A stretch of DNA of 5,947 nucleotides from Caldithrix sp. (GTDB lineage: Bacteria; Zhuqueibacterota; Zhuqueibacteria; Oceanimicrobiales; Oceanimicrobiaceae): assembly GCA_004357015.1 (NCBI GenBank), contig SMXE01000099.1, positions 1 through 5,947 on the forward strand. Reading direction: 5' to 3'. The notes below the pieces were generated by a model that was not told the origin of the DNA, ran no database searches, and saw nothing but the letters and a program-made list of their open reading frames with translations. A program made the translations under genes and the position numbers. Positions within the stretch are counted from its first letter, which is position 1. The number at the start of each line of letters is the position of its first letter. Shown in pieces: positions 1 to 5,947 of this stretch.

Positions 1-1241
1 CGGCCATTCTTGCCGAGATAGCCCTGCTCGTCTTTGTCGGGCGGGTCGCTGGCCTGATCGTTTATCCAGAAACGGATAAATTTATGCGGCGCAGACCCTT
101 TAACCGTGACCTGCCAGCCCTGATTCGCCTGTCCCAGGTTACCGCCGATGTTGTAATTTTTCGTGACAAAGTTCCACTTGCCTTTGTCGCTGTCATGTTT
201 CAATGTGGCGTCGTGGTTTTCCATGTGCCAGTGGAAGTAGTCATCCGGTTCGTCCGAGATCACGCCGGCGGCGACAATCGCGCCCGGAGGTGAATAGTTG
301 AGGGCGTACGGCAGCTTGGTTTCTGGCCTGCTCTCATTGGGCACCGACAGCCCCCAGTATTCGTGGAAAGGGTAGATTGCATTCAACTCCGTCCGTTTGA
401 AGTCGGTCCGGCCCAGGGTGCCACCCCACTCACTGTTGCCGAAATCCAGTACTGCATCCAGCATGGAGAGCTCTGCGGCCATTTTCGCCTTTTTCGTCAG
501 AACATTGTCGGGGCCCTCTGAATAGAGCACCAGTGCCGACAGGGTGAAATGGCTCATGTAGTTCAGCCCATCGAATTCCCGGTTGCCCTCCACGTACCAG
601 TCCTGAAAGCGAAACTCGAGCATGTCTTTGGCGAATTGCTCCGCGTTGTAACGCCTGCTCGATCCGTGCTCGTAGGAGTGGCCATTGAAACTGAAGTCGG
701 GCCAGTTGCGGCGCAGCACACTGTTGGATGACGTGCCATCGCTGTAACCGTACGGTTGGATTTCAGCGTTGCGATCATAAAAGTGCGAATAGAGATAGAC
801 GCCGACCAACGCCCACATATTTTTGTTCGGATTCAGGTTGCCGAAGAATTCTCCTTTATCGACGGATTGGGCCAGGCGGTTCAGAATGAGGTCTTCGTCA
901 GCCTGGGAAATCAGGCTGTTGCCACGGGTGGGTCCGTAACGCAGAGGAATCACGATCATATACCCCTGGTGCGCCCGTGCGCCAATGAGCCATCTATCGT
1001 TCATGATGTGGCGAATGGTCTCCGAAACGACATCGTTGTAGATACCTTTTTCCAGCCAGCCAAACAAATAAAGGCGTTTCTCTTCATCCGGTAGCGCACC
1101 CATGGCGCTGGCGCCGGCCGGCAGCGAATCCAGGTATTGGGCTTTTCTTGCGGAAAAAGTCTTGCCGTCGGCGCCGCGCTGTGCGAGTGCGGCCTGGCAC
1201 ACGATCAGCGTCAGGAACAGAATCTTCAAAGGTTGTGTCAT
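1..1241 (-). CDS. Exported heparinase/polysaccharide-lyase-like protein, N-terminal part (3' end beyond window)
   Basis: An open frame runs without a stop from the ATG at 1241 to the left edge, giving 413 residues; the C-terminus is missing. Residues 1-21 form a clear Sec signal peptide: short basic start (LKI), hydrophobic core, then AALAQ, so cleavage near residue 20 and export to the periplasm or beyond are likely. The mature part is rich in Trp, Tyr and predicted helix, as in the alpha/alpha-toroid of heparinase II/III- and alginate-lyase-type enzymes. Residues 222-228 (EFDGLNY), the Gly-Gly at 273-274 and 357-366 (NFVTKNYNIG) align with the same blocks in the protein encoded at 4553-5947, so the two are paralogs. 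The expected C-terminal beta-sandwich would lie outside the window. No good Shine-Dalgarno precedes the ATG; the start is chosen because the signal peptide begins there. Substrate and catalysis are unproven, and it could be a non-catalytic relative. Confidence 0.8.
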   Translation of the reverse strand, partial: MTQPLKILFLTLIVCQAALAQRGADGKTFSARKAQYLDSLPAGASAMGALPDEEKRLYLFGWLEKGIYNDVVSETIRHIMNDRWLIGARAHQGYMIVIPLRYGPTRGNSLISQADEDLILNRLAQSVDKGEFFGNLNPNKNMWALVGVYLYSHFYDRNAEIQPYGYSDGTSSNSVLRRNWPDFSFNGHSYEHGSSRRYNAEQFAKDMLEFRFQDWYVEGNREFDGLNYMSHFTLSALVLYSEGPDNVLTKKAKMAAELSMLDAVLDFGNSEWGGTLGRTDFKRTELNAIYPFHEYWGLSVPNESRPETKLPYALNYSPPGAIVAAGVISDEPDDYFHWHMENHDATLKHDSDKGKWNFVTKNYNIGGNLGQANQGWQVTVKGSAPHKFIRFWINDQASDPPDKDEQGYLGKNG

Positions 1242-1619
1242 CAGGCTGAAGGCTTTGTTATTTGGTTTTTGGCAATTAAAATTTCCGGTTTGTCCAAGTT
1301 AGCTATCGTCGATGCGCACCAGATCAGCGGATAAATAGCAAAATATGTGCCACCGTCGATATGGCTGGAGCAAGGGTAACTGTCGTTTGAGTAAGTTCTT
1401 TTAATTCAACGCGCGCGGGAACATTTGCGGCGCCTGGCGTGCAGACGCGCAGAAGGCAGTGGCGCCGGCGGAATTACATTTGCGAAAACCGGGTTAAACA
1501 GAATCGTAACGGCCGGCAGATGCGCCCGTTTTTCACCGAACGCCTGCTGTCGAGATCATGCTTTCTGCACTACAAGCCTGTGAAACTTTGTTTTTGTAGC
1601 AAAGGTTTAAGAAAATTTT
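1242..1619. other. Non-coding stretch upstream of the left gene; nothing recognisable
   Basis: I find no convincing gene here on either strand: open frames are short, lack ribosome binding sites, and give basic, low-complexity translations. The part around 1410-1540 is GC-rich with several CG-rich short self-complementary words. An imperfect hairpin (arms 1583-1590 and 1600-1608, one bulged G) sits near the right end but has no U-tract on either strand. Since the left gene starts at 1241 on the minus strand, its promoter should lie in this stretch, but I see no pair of -35/-10 boxes good enough to name. Confidence 0.6.
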
Positions 1620-1650
1620 AGCCACGGATTCACACGGAATAACAGGGATT
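1620..1650 (+). repeat. Left arm: three degenerate 10-bp units (CCACGGATT type)
   Basis: The plus strand shows three successive units, CCACGGATT, CACACGGAAT and AACAGGGATT, with a spacing of about 10 bp. The conserved core is (A)C(A/G)GGATT. Units become less alike away from the outer end, so the outer end is best conserved. This kind of short-period ACGGATT repeat is familiar to me from intergenic regions of diverse environmental bacterial genomes, but I cannot name a defined family. Confidence 0.6.
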
Positions 1651-1810
1651 GAACATTGATATGGCAGAATCTACCAGAGAGCATTTTCTGAAAAAACCTT
1701 AAAAGTAAAAGTAGAACCAACAAAAATTATTTTGACTTTATTTGTTTGAACGTCGTCGTTTCATATTAACAAAGTTTTGTCGATGGTTGGCGCTAAACGC
1801 CTAAACTCAT

Positions 1811-1843
1811 TTATCCGTGCCGAATCCGTGTCAATCCGTGGCT
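1811..1843 (-). repeat. Right arm: three 10-bp units in inverted orientation
   Basis: Read on the minus strand, this arm is CCACGGATTG, ACACGGATTC, GGCACGGATAA after an initial AG, again with a 10-bp period. It is a better conserved triplet than the left arm. It begins 17 bp after the peptidase stop, so a minus-strand transcript running past the gene would include both arms and could fold them together with a loop of about 160 nt or more. Confidence 0.6.
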
Positions 1844-1860
1844 TATCTTTGGTTGCGGCT

Positions 1861-3387
1861 CTACCGCGCTATGGCCATCAGCTTTTCCAGCGCCTCTATT
1901 GTTCGGGGGACGGCTTTGCTCAAATTCTCAAATCCGTTTTCGGTGACGAGAATATCGTCCTCGATACGGACCCCGATGTACATGTATTTTTGAATCTTCT
2001 TGCGAATTGCCTCGACCTCATCCTCCGAATAACCCTGCTCCCGCATTTTGTCCAAAACGTCCGGCCGGACGTACAATCCCGGTTCGATGGTGAAGACCAT
2101 ACCTGGTTCAAGCACGACAGATTCGCGACCTTTGGTGTAGGCGCCGACGTCATGCACGTCGATACCGAGCCAGTGTGCGTAGCCGTGCAGGGAAAACATG
2201 CGGTAGTGGTTTTTGTTCTTGATGAATCCCAGTTCCTGCAGGCCGCTGCCGAGAATGTCATTGATTTTTTCGTTGAGCGCGCTCTTCTCGATGCCTGGCT
2301 TCACCATCTGCATGGCGGCCTCCTGCGCCCGGTAAACAATTTCGTAAATCTTGCGCTGCTCTCGGCTGAACTTGCCGTTTACCGGCACCGTGCGGGTGAT
2401 GTCGGCGGTGTAGTAACCATACTCCGCGCCGCAGTCCATGAGCAGCATGTCGCCGTCTGCCATTTTTCTGCTGTTCACGTTGTAGTGCAAAATGGTGCTG
2501 TTTGGCCCGGAGCCGACGATACACGGATACCCGTTGCGCGGCGAACCATGCTTGCGAAAGACGTATTCGAAGACGCCCTGAATTTCGTATTCGTACAGAC
2601 CGGGCTTGATCGCCTTGATCGCTTCGATATGGCCGGCAGCCGAAATGTCGATGGCTTTGCGAAATCCCATGCGCCAGTCGCCGTCATTTTTGATGAGACG
2701 CATCTGGTTGACCAGCGGCGCCGGATCGATGATGCCAAAGTTGCCACGGCTTCTTTTTTCGATGATGTCCTTCTGCATGATATGGTCCATCTCCGGGTTG
2801 ATGCCAAAGGTGTAGTAGATGGGCCGATCGTATTTGATGAACGAGCGCACAGTTTGACGGAAATCGTCGATGTAAAGCGCGGTGTCGGCCTTGAAGGTGG
2901 CCATGGCGCCGTCCAGGCCGGCACGGGGGCCGTCGTACGTCTCTCGCCGGCGGTCTCGTTTCCGCACGTACATAACGTACTTGTATTTCGGTGCGGACGG
3001 ATCGAGCAGCAGGAGGGACTCGGGTTCCTCAAACCCGCTCAGGTAGTAGAAATTGCTCTCCTGGCGGTACGGATATTCGACGTCGTTATTTCTGAGGTAG
3101 ACCGGCTTGCCTGGGAAAATGGCTATGGCATCGGGCTGCATTTGTGCCATGAACCCGGCACGCCGTTGTGCGAAAACCTGCATGTCGAGCTGCACCGGCT
3201 GTGCCGGCGCTGAAAGAACCAAGGTGCAAAGGATGAGGAGAGTGATGATGGCGCCGTATGCGTAGCTCCTTTTAGTAGCTGACGAGTCAAATTCTGTTAT
3301 TTTTGGCAAGACTTCACAAATCCCAATCCGGTAACTGCCCGTCTCTTTTTTGTTGATAATCTGCTCGTTTCTGCTTATCGTCTTCAT
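1861..3387 (-). CDS. pepP: Exported Xaa-Pro aminopeptidase (M24B, aminopeptidase P family)
   Basis: The 508-residue product should remove N-terminal residues that precede proline, using a two-metal centre. An aminopeptidase-P N-terminal domain spans roughly 68-200, with the family signature YRQESNFYYLSGFEEPE at 107-123. The pita-bread catalytic domain follows, roughly 235-490. All five metal ligands are visible: D318 (MDCG), D329 (ADITRT), H405 (HGYAHWLG), E435 (TIEPGLY) and E476 (VRIEDD). The accessory H301, H412 and R474 are also present. A hydrophobic segment at 43-62 ending SAPA, then QPVQ, suggests export or a membrane anchor, unlike cytoplasmic E. coli PepP; the 40 residues before it are unusually long for a signal-peptide n-region. 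The ATG is supported by AAAGGA six bases upstream. A TTG at codon 27 would give a more normal signal peptide but has a poor ribosome site. The stop is TAG. The gene symbol is by family, not orthology. Confidence 0.95.
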   Translation of the reverse strand: MKTISRNEQIINKKETGSYRIGICEVLPKITEFDSSATKRSYAYGAIITLLILCTLVLSAPAQPVQLDMQVFAQRRAGFMAQMQPDAIAIFPGKPVYLRNNDVEYPYRQESNFYYLSGFEEPESLLLLDPSAPKYKYVMYVRKRDRRRETYDGPRAGLDGAMATFKADTALYIDDFRQTVRSFIKYDRPIYYTFGINPEMDHIMQKDIIEKRSRGNFGIIDPAPLVNQMRLIKNDGDWRMGFRKAIDISAAGHIEAIKAIKPGLYEYEIQGVFEYVFRKHGSPRNGYPCIVGSGPNSTILHYNVNSRKMADGDMLLMDCGAEYGYYTADITRTVPVNGKFSREQRKIYEIVYRAQEAAMQMVKPGIEKSALNEKINDILGSGLQELGFIKNKNHYRMFSLHGYAHWLGIDVHDVGAYTKGRESVVLEPGMVFTIEPGLYVRPDVLDKMREQGYSEDEVEAIRKKIQKYMYIGVRIEDDILVTENGFENLSKAVPRTIEALEKLMAIAR

Positions 3388-3453
3388 AGTGGTTCCTTTC
3401 TGTTTGGATTAACGATTCATTCCATTACTCTTATCCAAATTGTGGAACCACCA
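3387..3453 (-). promoter_or_regulatory. Nested inverted repeats in the aminopeptidase leader, covering the SD
   Basis: Outer pair: GTGGTTCC (plus-strand 3444-3451) and GGAACCAC (3389-3396) on the minus strand are perfect 8-bp complements. They extend by one G-U and one A-U pair into the A of the start codon. Inner pair: TTTGGAT (3433-3439) and ATCCAAA (3403-3409) are perfect 7-bp complements nested inside, separated from the outer stem by a 4 by 6 internal loop. In RNA this would put part of the Shine-Dalgarno in a stem. If transcription instead starts inside the loop (see the promoter candidate), the outer pair would be a DNA operator spanning promoter and leader. Confidence 0.45.
3394..3399 (-). 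promoter_or_regulatory. Shine-Dalgarno of the aminopeptidase gene
   Basis: AAAGGA on the minus strand lies six bases before the ATG at 3387. It decides in favour of this ATG over the internal TTG at codon 27. It is the only well-placed ribosome binding site in the window, and its GGA is part of an inverted-repeat arm. Confidence 0.65.
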
Positions 3454-3458
3454 ATCAA
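3430..3458 (-). promoter_or_regulatory. Candidate sigma70-type promoter for the aminopeptidase gene
   Basis: TTGATT (3453-3458) and GATAAG (3430-3435), 17 bp apart on the minus strand, each match four of six positions of the sigma70 consensus. A start about seven bases further on would give a leader of roughly 35 nt. The host phylum is unknown and may use a different consensus, so this is weak. One arm of the outer inverted repeat lies in its spacer. Confidence 0.25.
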
Positions 3459-3642
3459 ATTTCAACTAAAAATAACACTTTCTTTTTCCTATTTGCAGGT
3501 TCGAACATGTTTCAGGATGATGCGCCTGTGGATGCCATAGAAGCTGCGTATGAGACAGCTTTTAAACGAACGCCATTTTAGCAGAATCCATTGGTTGTTG
3601 CTGCCCGGGACATGAGCGCTTGATTTTGCCGTAGCAGCATCC

Positions 3643-4518
3643 TTAAATCTTGATTTTCGAGAAGAATTCCGGCCTACCCACAATGCCCAGGTTTAGGTGG
3701 AACAAACCACCAGCACCCGGCCCTTCCTGCCCCTTGTTGTCGCCCCCAGCCGTGGTAACATAAATGTCAGTATAATCAGGACCGCCGAAAGTTACACTTG
3801 AAACTTTCCGGGCTGGAAATGTGATGCGGAGATCTTCCACTCCTGCAGGCGTATACCGAATTAAGCAACCACCGTCCCATCGGGCGGACCATACATAGCC
3901 TTGTGAGTCAACAGTCAAACCATCCGGAACACCCTCTTCTTTAGGATTTTGGATGAAGGTGCTCTGACCAGTTATCGTCCCGGTTGCCTGGTCATAGTTG
4001 AATGAATAGATTGTGCTTATTCCCGAGTCTGCATAATACAACCGTTCGAGTCCAGGTGAGAATCCCAGACCATTTGAACAACTTATTCCGTCCAGAAGCT
4101 TGATAAGTGTCCCATCGGAATCAAGTCGATAGAGTCGTCCCGGTCGCTTCCTTGTTGGCATTGTTCCGCAGAAAACTCTGCCGGCGGGGTCTGCAATCAC
4201 ATCATTGAAGCGAGAATTACGCTCCTCAGGAACTTCGTCTATAAACGTTGTGAGTTCTTTCTCTCGCCAGATTTTGACGGCTCCCTTCGCCATAAAAAGA
4301 AGTAGTGCCCCGTCCTCCTGGATTGTGAAGCCACCGACTACCTCTCCCGCGAAGCATTGCTCATGCCGACCCGAGGCCGGATCATGCCTAAACATTCGAC
4401 CATCGTAAATGTCTATCCAGTAGAGACGCTGTTCCACTGGATGCCATAACGGGCCTTCACCGATTACACACGAATAGTCCGCAACCAGAGTCGGTTTGAT
4501 CAACTTCTGTCTAATCAT
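3643..4518 (-). CDS. SMP-30/gluconolactonase-family protein (sugar lactonase-like)
   Basis: The product is a six-bladed beta-propeller of the SGL/SMP-30 family, whose members hydrolyse sugar lactones with one divalent metal. From the ATG at 4518 it is 291 residues, close to the roughly 300 of SMP-30. Family landmarks occur in order: GEGPLW at 20-25 (metal ligand E21), RFND at 103-106 (substrate-contacting R103 and N105), SNGLGFSP at 148-155 (metal ligand N149), and PDGLTVD at 198-204 (metal ligand D199). The closing-blade AGGLF motif is near the C-terminus. No signal peptide is seen, so it is probably cytoplasmic. The frame is open upstream to a TTG at 4599 inside the preceding gene, but those 27 extra residues are not family-like, so I prefer the ATG, 34 nt after the upstream stop. 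A GGAGG at 4558-4562 is too far away to serve it. Probably cotranscribed with the upstream lyase-like gene; the true substrate is unknown. Confidence 0.9.
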   Translation of the reverse strand: MIRQKLIKPTLVADYSCVIGEGPLWHPVEQRLYWIDIYDGRMFRHDPASGRHEQCFAGEVVGGFTIQEDGALLLFMAKGAVKIWREKELTTFIDEVPEERNSRFNDVIADPAGRVFCGTMPTRKRPGRLYRLDSDGTLIKLLDGISCSNGLGFSPGLERLYYADSGISTIYSFNYDQATGTITGQSTFIQNPKEEGVPDGLTVDSQGYVWSARWDGGCLIRYTPAGVEDLRITFPARKVSSVTFGGPDYTDIYVTTAGGDNKGQEGPGAGGLFHLNLGIVGRPEFFSKIKI

Positions 4519-4552
4519 ATAGAAAGTTGGATTGCTCGCTTTAAGGCAGTAT

Positions 4553-5947
4553 CTATTCCTCCAGAACCCTTTGTGTAATTGTGTCTTTCTTAAAATCAAC
4601 GATCAGTTCTTCGCCATCGTGGTTCACCGTTAGTACCTGGTCATTTCCGTTAAGGTAAGGACTCTCAAAAAGTGGTGTTTTGGAAAGGTCGATTTTATTG
4701 CCATTGAGCACGCGGTGGTCCGGAAACCGGAACCACATCTTGTCGCCGGATGACGTTACATACGCAACTTCAACATTTGAGTCCAATTCTGACAGGTCGA
4801 GATTGGATCGTAAAATCTTGTTTTTGAACTCTTGCCAACTTGCGAAATCCGAGGCATCTGCAACTTCGGTTACCAACCCGTTTTTCAAATAGGGGCTGCG
4901 CAGACGGGTGCAGGTTTCTTCCTCTCGCCAGTCACCAGGTTTAAATGGACGAACGGCGATGTAAGTCGAGCCACCCTGGGCAAATATCCAGCCGCTGTCA
5001 TCTTCTTCTCGCCGTGAAAGACTCTTTGGGAAGTAATAATCGATGTGCTTGTAAGGCGTGTCTTCTGCAAGATCATAGAGAACAATAATCGTGTTCTCAT
5101 GCTGAAAGGTGCGCTCATAGGGTGAGCCGCCAGTCCACTTGTCTTCCTTATTATAGGTGCCCTTGGATTTGACAACCTCCGCCACCATCACTTTGAGTTT
5201 TTCCGGAAAAAACATGCCGAGTTCATGAGCGGAATAATAAGGGTGAAGAGAAAATAGATTATCTGCTTTACCATTGTCATAAAGATACGTGACACTCCAG
5301 GTATGAATCTGAATAGGTTGCTGCAGCCCGCCGTCAAGACAGCCCAAAGAAAAGTGCTGGGTCATATAGTTGTATTTATAAACAGGCGGATTCTTTTCTT
5401 CGCTGAAGCGAATTATGTTACGAACCCGTTTGCGTTCCCTGGCAACATAAGGCTTGGATCGATCAGTCGCAATCCGTTGAATCACTGATGGCAGTTCATA
5501 GTCCGTGAGCGCCCCGAACATGGCAAATCCCTTACTTGCATCTTTCGGAAACGGCGTATTGCCAAAAAATATGTAACCAAATGCAATTGCGCCGTCTCTG
5601 AGCGGGTTAATGATTTCTCTTTCGTAAATGCGGCTATGACCTCCGGTATAAGCGCCCCCGAGGTAATCTACCGCGTAGTCTGCCAGCAGCCAGTGCAGCG
5701 CCATCTCGACGCGCTGCTTCAACACCGAATCTCTAACGAAATCATAGAGAACGAACAGAGAGCCCAGGTATACCTGCAGGTAATCGGGGGAATCAAATTC
5801 TCCCTGGCCGATGGAGGAGGTTGTATCGAACCAGGAACTAAGGAAACCGGCAGCATCATCGTAGTTTTCTTGCGATGTTCGCCCATTGGCCCATTCGCTT
5901 CCAGGCAAATCCGGCCAGGTTTGCGCCGCCAGCAAGAGGGCAGTATA
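4553..5947 (-). CDS. Heparinase/polysaccharide-lyase-like protein, C-terminal part (5' end beyond window)
   Basis: The frame is open from the right edge to TAG at 4553, giving 464 residues. A TTG at 5935 could be taken as a start, but the first residues (TALLLAAQTWPD) fit the inside of the alpha/alpha-toroid: the WPD and the following residues align with positions 180 onward of the left-hand paralog. About 150 residues are therefore probably missing. Counting from the edge, EFDSPDY lies at 50-56, Gly-Gly at 97-98, and NYMTQHFSLG at 193-202; the Tyr and His there are candidate catalytic residues by analogy with lyases of this fold. From about 230 the sequence turns beta-rich, with a QHENTIIVLYDL strand region and GWIFAQGGSTYIAV, as in the C-terminal sandwich of heparinase-like proteins. 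It heads a likely operon with the lactonase-like gene. Family placement is by fold-level resemblance; polysaccharide specificity cannot be read from the sequence. Confidence 0.82.
   Translation of the reverse strand, partial: YTALLLAAQTWPDLPGSEWANGRTSQENYDDAAGFLSSWFDTTSSIGQGEFDSPDYLQVYLGSLFVLYDFVRDSVLKQRVEMALHWLLADYAVDYLGGAYTGGHSRIYEREIINPLRDGAIAFGYIFFGNTPFPKDASKGFAMFGALTDYELPSVIQRIATDRSKPYVARERKRVRNIIRFSEEKNPPVYKYNYMTQHFSLGCLDGGLQQPIQIHTWSVTYLYDNGKADNLFSLHPYYSAHELGMFFPEKLKVMVAEVVKSKGTYNKEDKWTGGSPYERTFQHENTIIVLYDLAEDTPYKHIDYYFPKSLSRREEDDSGWIFAQGGSTYIAVRPFKPGDWREEETCTRLRSPYLKNGLVTEVADASDFASWQEFKNKILRSNLDLSELDSNVEVAYVTSSGDKMWFRFPDHRVLNGNKIDLSKTPLFESPYLNGNDQVLTVNHDGEELIVDFKKDTITQRVLEE

Larger units (their letters stand above)
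1620..1843. repeat. 224-bp segment bounded by inverted copies of a degenerate repeat
   Basis: The left end reads AGCCACGGATT then ACACGGA on the plus strand; the right end carries the same words on the minus strand, matching at 19 of 21 positions. Outside both ends there is a TTA triplet in direct orientation if the ends are taken as GCCACGG...CCGTGGC, which could be a short target duplication or chance. The interior (about 1651-1810) is AT-rich, especially 1690-1760, and has no credible gene. The right end lies only 17 bp past the peptidase stop codon, so the segment would fall in that gene's 3' untranslated region. It resembles a MITE-like or dispersed intergenic repeat; mobility is inference only. 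Confidence 0.55.

Noticed and set aside
84..1094. Several short plus-strand open frames across the left end
   Set aside because: They lie opposite a continuous minus-strand coding frame that has a signal peptide and paralog similarity, so they are shadows.
1102..1334. Two overlapping plus-strand frames at the start of the left gene
   Set aside because: They overlap the signal peptide coding region on the other strand, have no clear ribosome site, and match nothing I recognise.
1439..1621. 60-codon plus-strand frame in the intergenic stretch
   Set aside because: The translation is highly basic and low in complexity, with no ribosome site, and it runs into the left repeat arm.
1789..1801. GGCG-CTAAA-CGCC mini-hairpin past the peptidase stop
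   Set aside because: A four-base-pair stem without a T-run on either side is too weak for a terminator call.
1777..3213. Plus-strand open frame of 478 codons opposite the aminopeptidase gene
   Set aside because: The minus-strand product has the complete M24B signature with every metal ligand, and the plus-strand translation shows no family resemblance. It is an antisense shadow produced by codon bias in a GC-rich gene.
3541..3561. Hairpin AAGCTG / CAGCTT with a 9-base loop, downstream of the lactonase-like gene
   Set aside because: The stem is only 6 bp and is not followed by a T-tract on the minus strand, so I do not call it a terminator.
3489..3683. 64-codon minus-strand frame overlapping the end of the lactonase-like gene
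   Set aside because: It begins inside the lactonase coding sequence in another frame, has no recognisable domain, and is not followed by anything coherent.
5933..5935. TTG as the start of the right-hand lyase-like gene, with LLLAAQ as a signal peptide
   Set aside because: The frame stays open to the window edge, and the WPD and later residues align with internal positions of the left paralog, so this is the middle of a longer protein.
1..5947. CRISPR array, toxin-antitoxin pair, phage or defence genes
   Set aside because: I found no regular spacer-repeat array, no small paired genes and no matching domains; the four supported genes are enzymes or enzyme-like proteins.

Overview
The window looks like accessory or metabolic sequence from a Gram-negative-type bacterium. 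Two proteins carry export-type N-terminal hydrophobic segments, and the Xaa-Pro aminopeptidase resembles the exported forms I associate with Bacteroidota and related uncultured phyla. That placement is a low-confidence inference from protein style; no marker gene is present. All four genes I can support lie on the minus strand, so the window reads from high to low coordinates.

Layout in transcription order. (1) 5947-4553: the C-terminal 464 residues of a large heparinase/polysaccharide-lyase-like protein whose N-terminus lies beyond the right edge. (2) 4518-3643: a complete SMP-30/gluconolactonase-family protein, 34 nt downstream of gene 1 and probably cotranscribed with it. (3) 3642-3388: a non-coding gap holding a possible promoter and two nested inverted repeats, the outer one covering the ribosome binding site of the next gene. 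(4) 3387-1861: a complete exported M24B Xaa-Pro aminopeptidase with all five metal ligands. (5) 1860-1242: a 619-bp non-coding stretch. Its half nearest the peptidase is bounded by inverted copies of a degenerate 10-bp repeat (CCACGGATTx type) around an AT-rich core. (6) 1241-1: the N-terminal 413 residues of an exported protein that aligns recognisably with gene 1, so the two partial genes are diverged paralogs.

How the genes may work together (inference). The lyase-like protein and the lactonase-like protein form a plausible carbohydrate catabolic pair: polysaccharide or glycosaminoglycan-like cleavage, then sugar-lactone hydrolysis. The downstream paralog could act on a related substrate. 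The peptidase has its own leader and stands apart in function. Spot counts of single 60-base lines suggest lower GC in the lyase/lactonase module (about 45-47%) than in the peptidase (about 63%) and the left paralog (about 53%), so the right half may have a different history.

I see no CRISPR array, tRNA, rRNA, transposase, toxin-antitoxin pair or recognisable defence system. The most unusual items are the inverted-repeat element at 1620-1843, the SD-covering dyad at 3387-3453, and the paralog pair.
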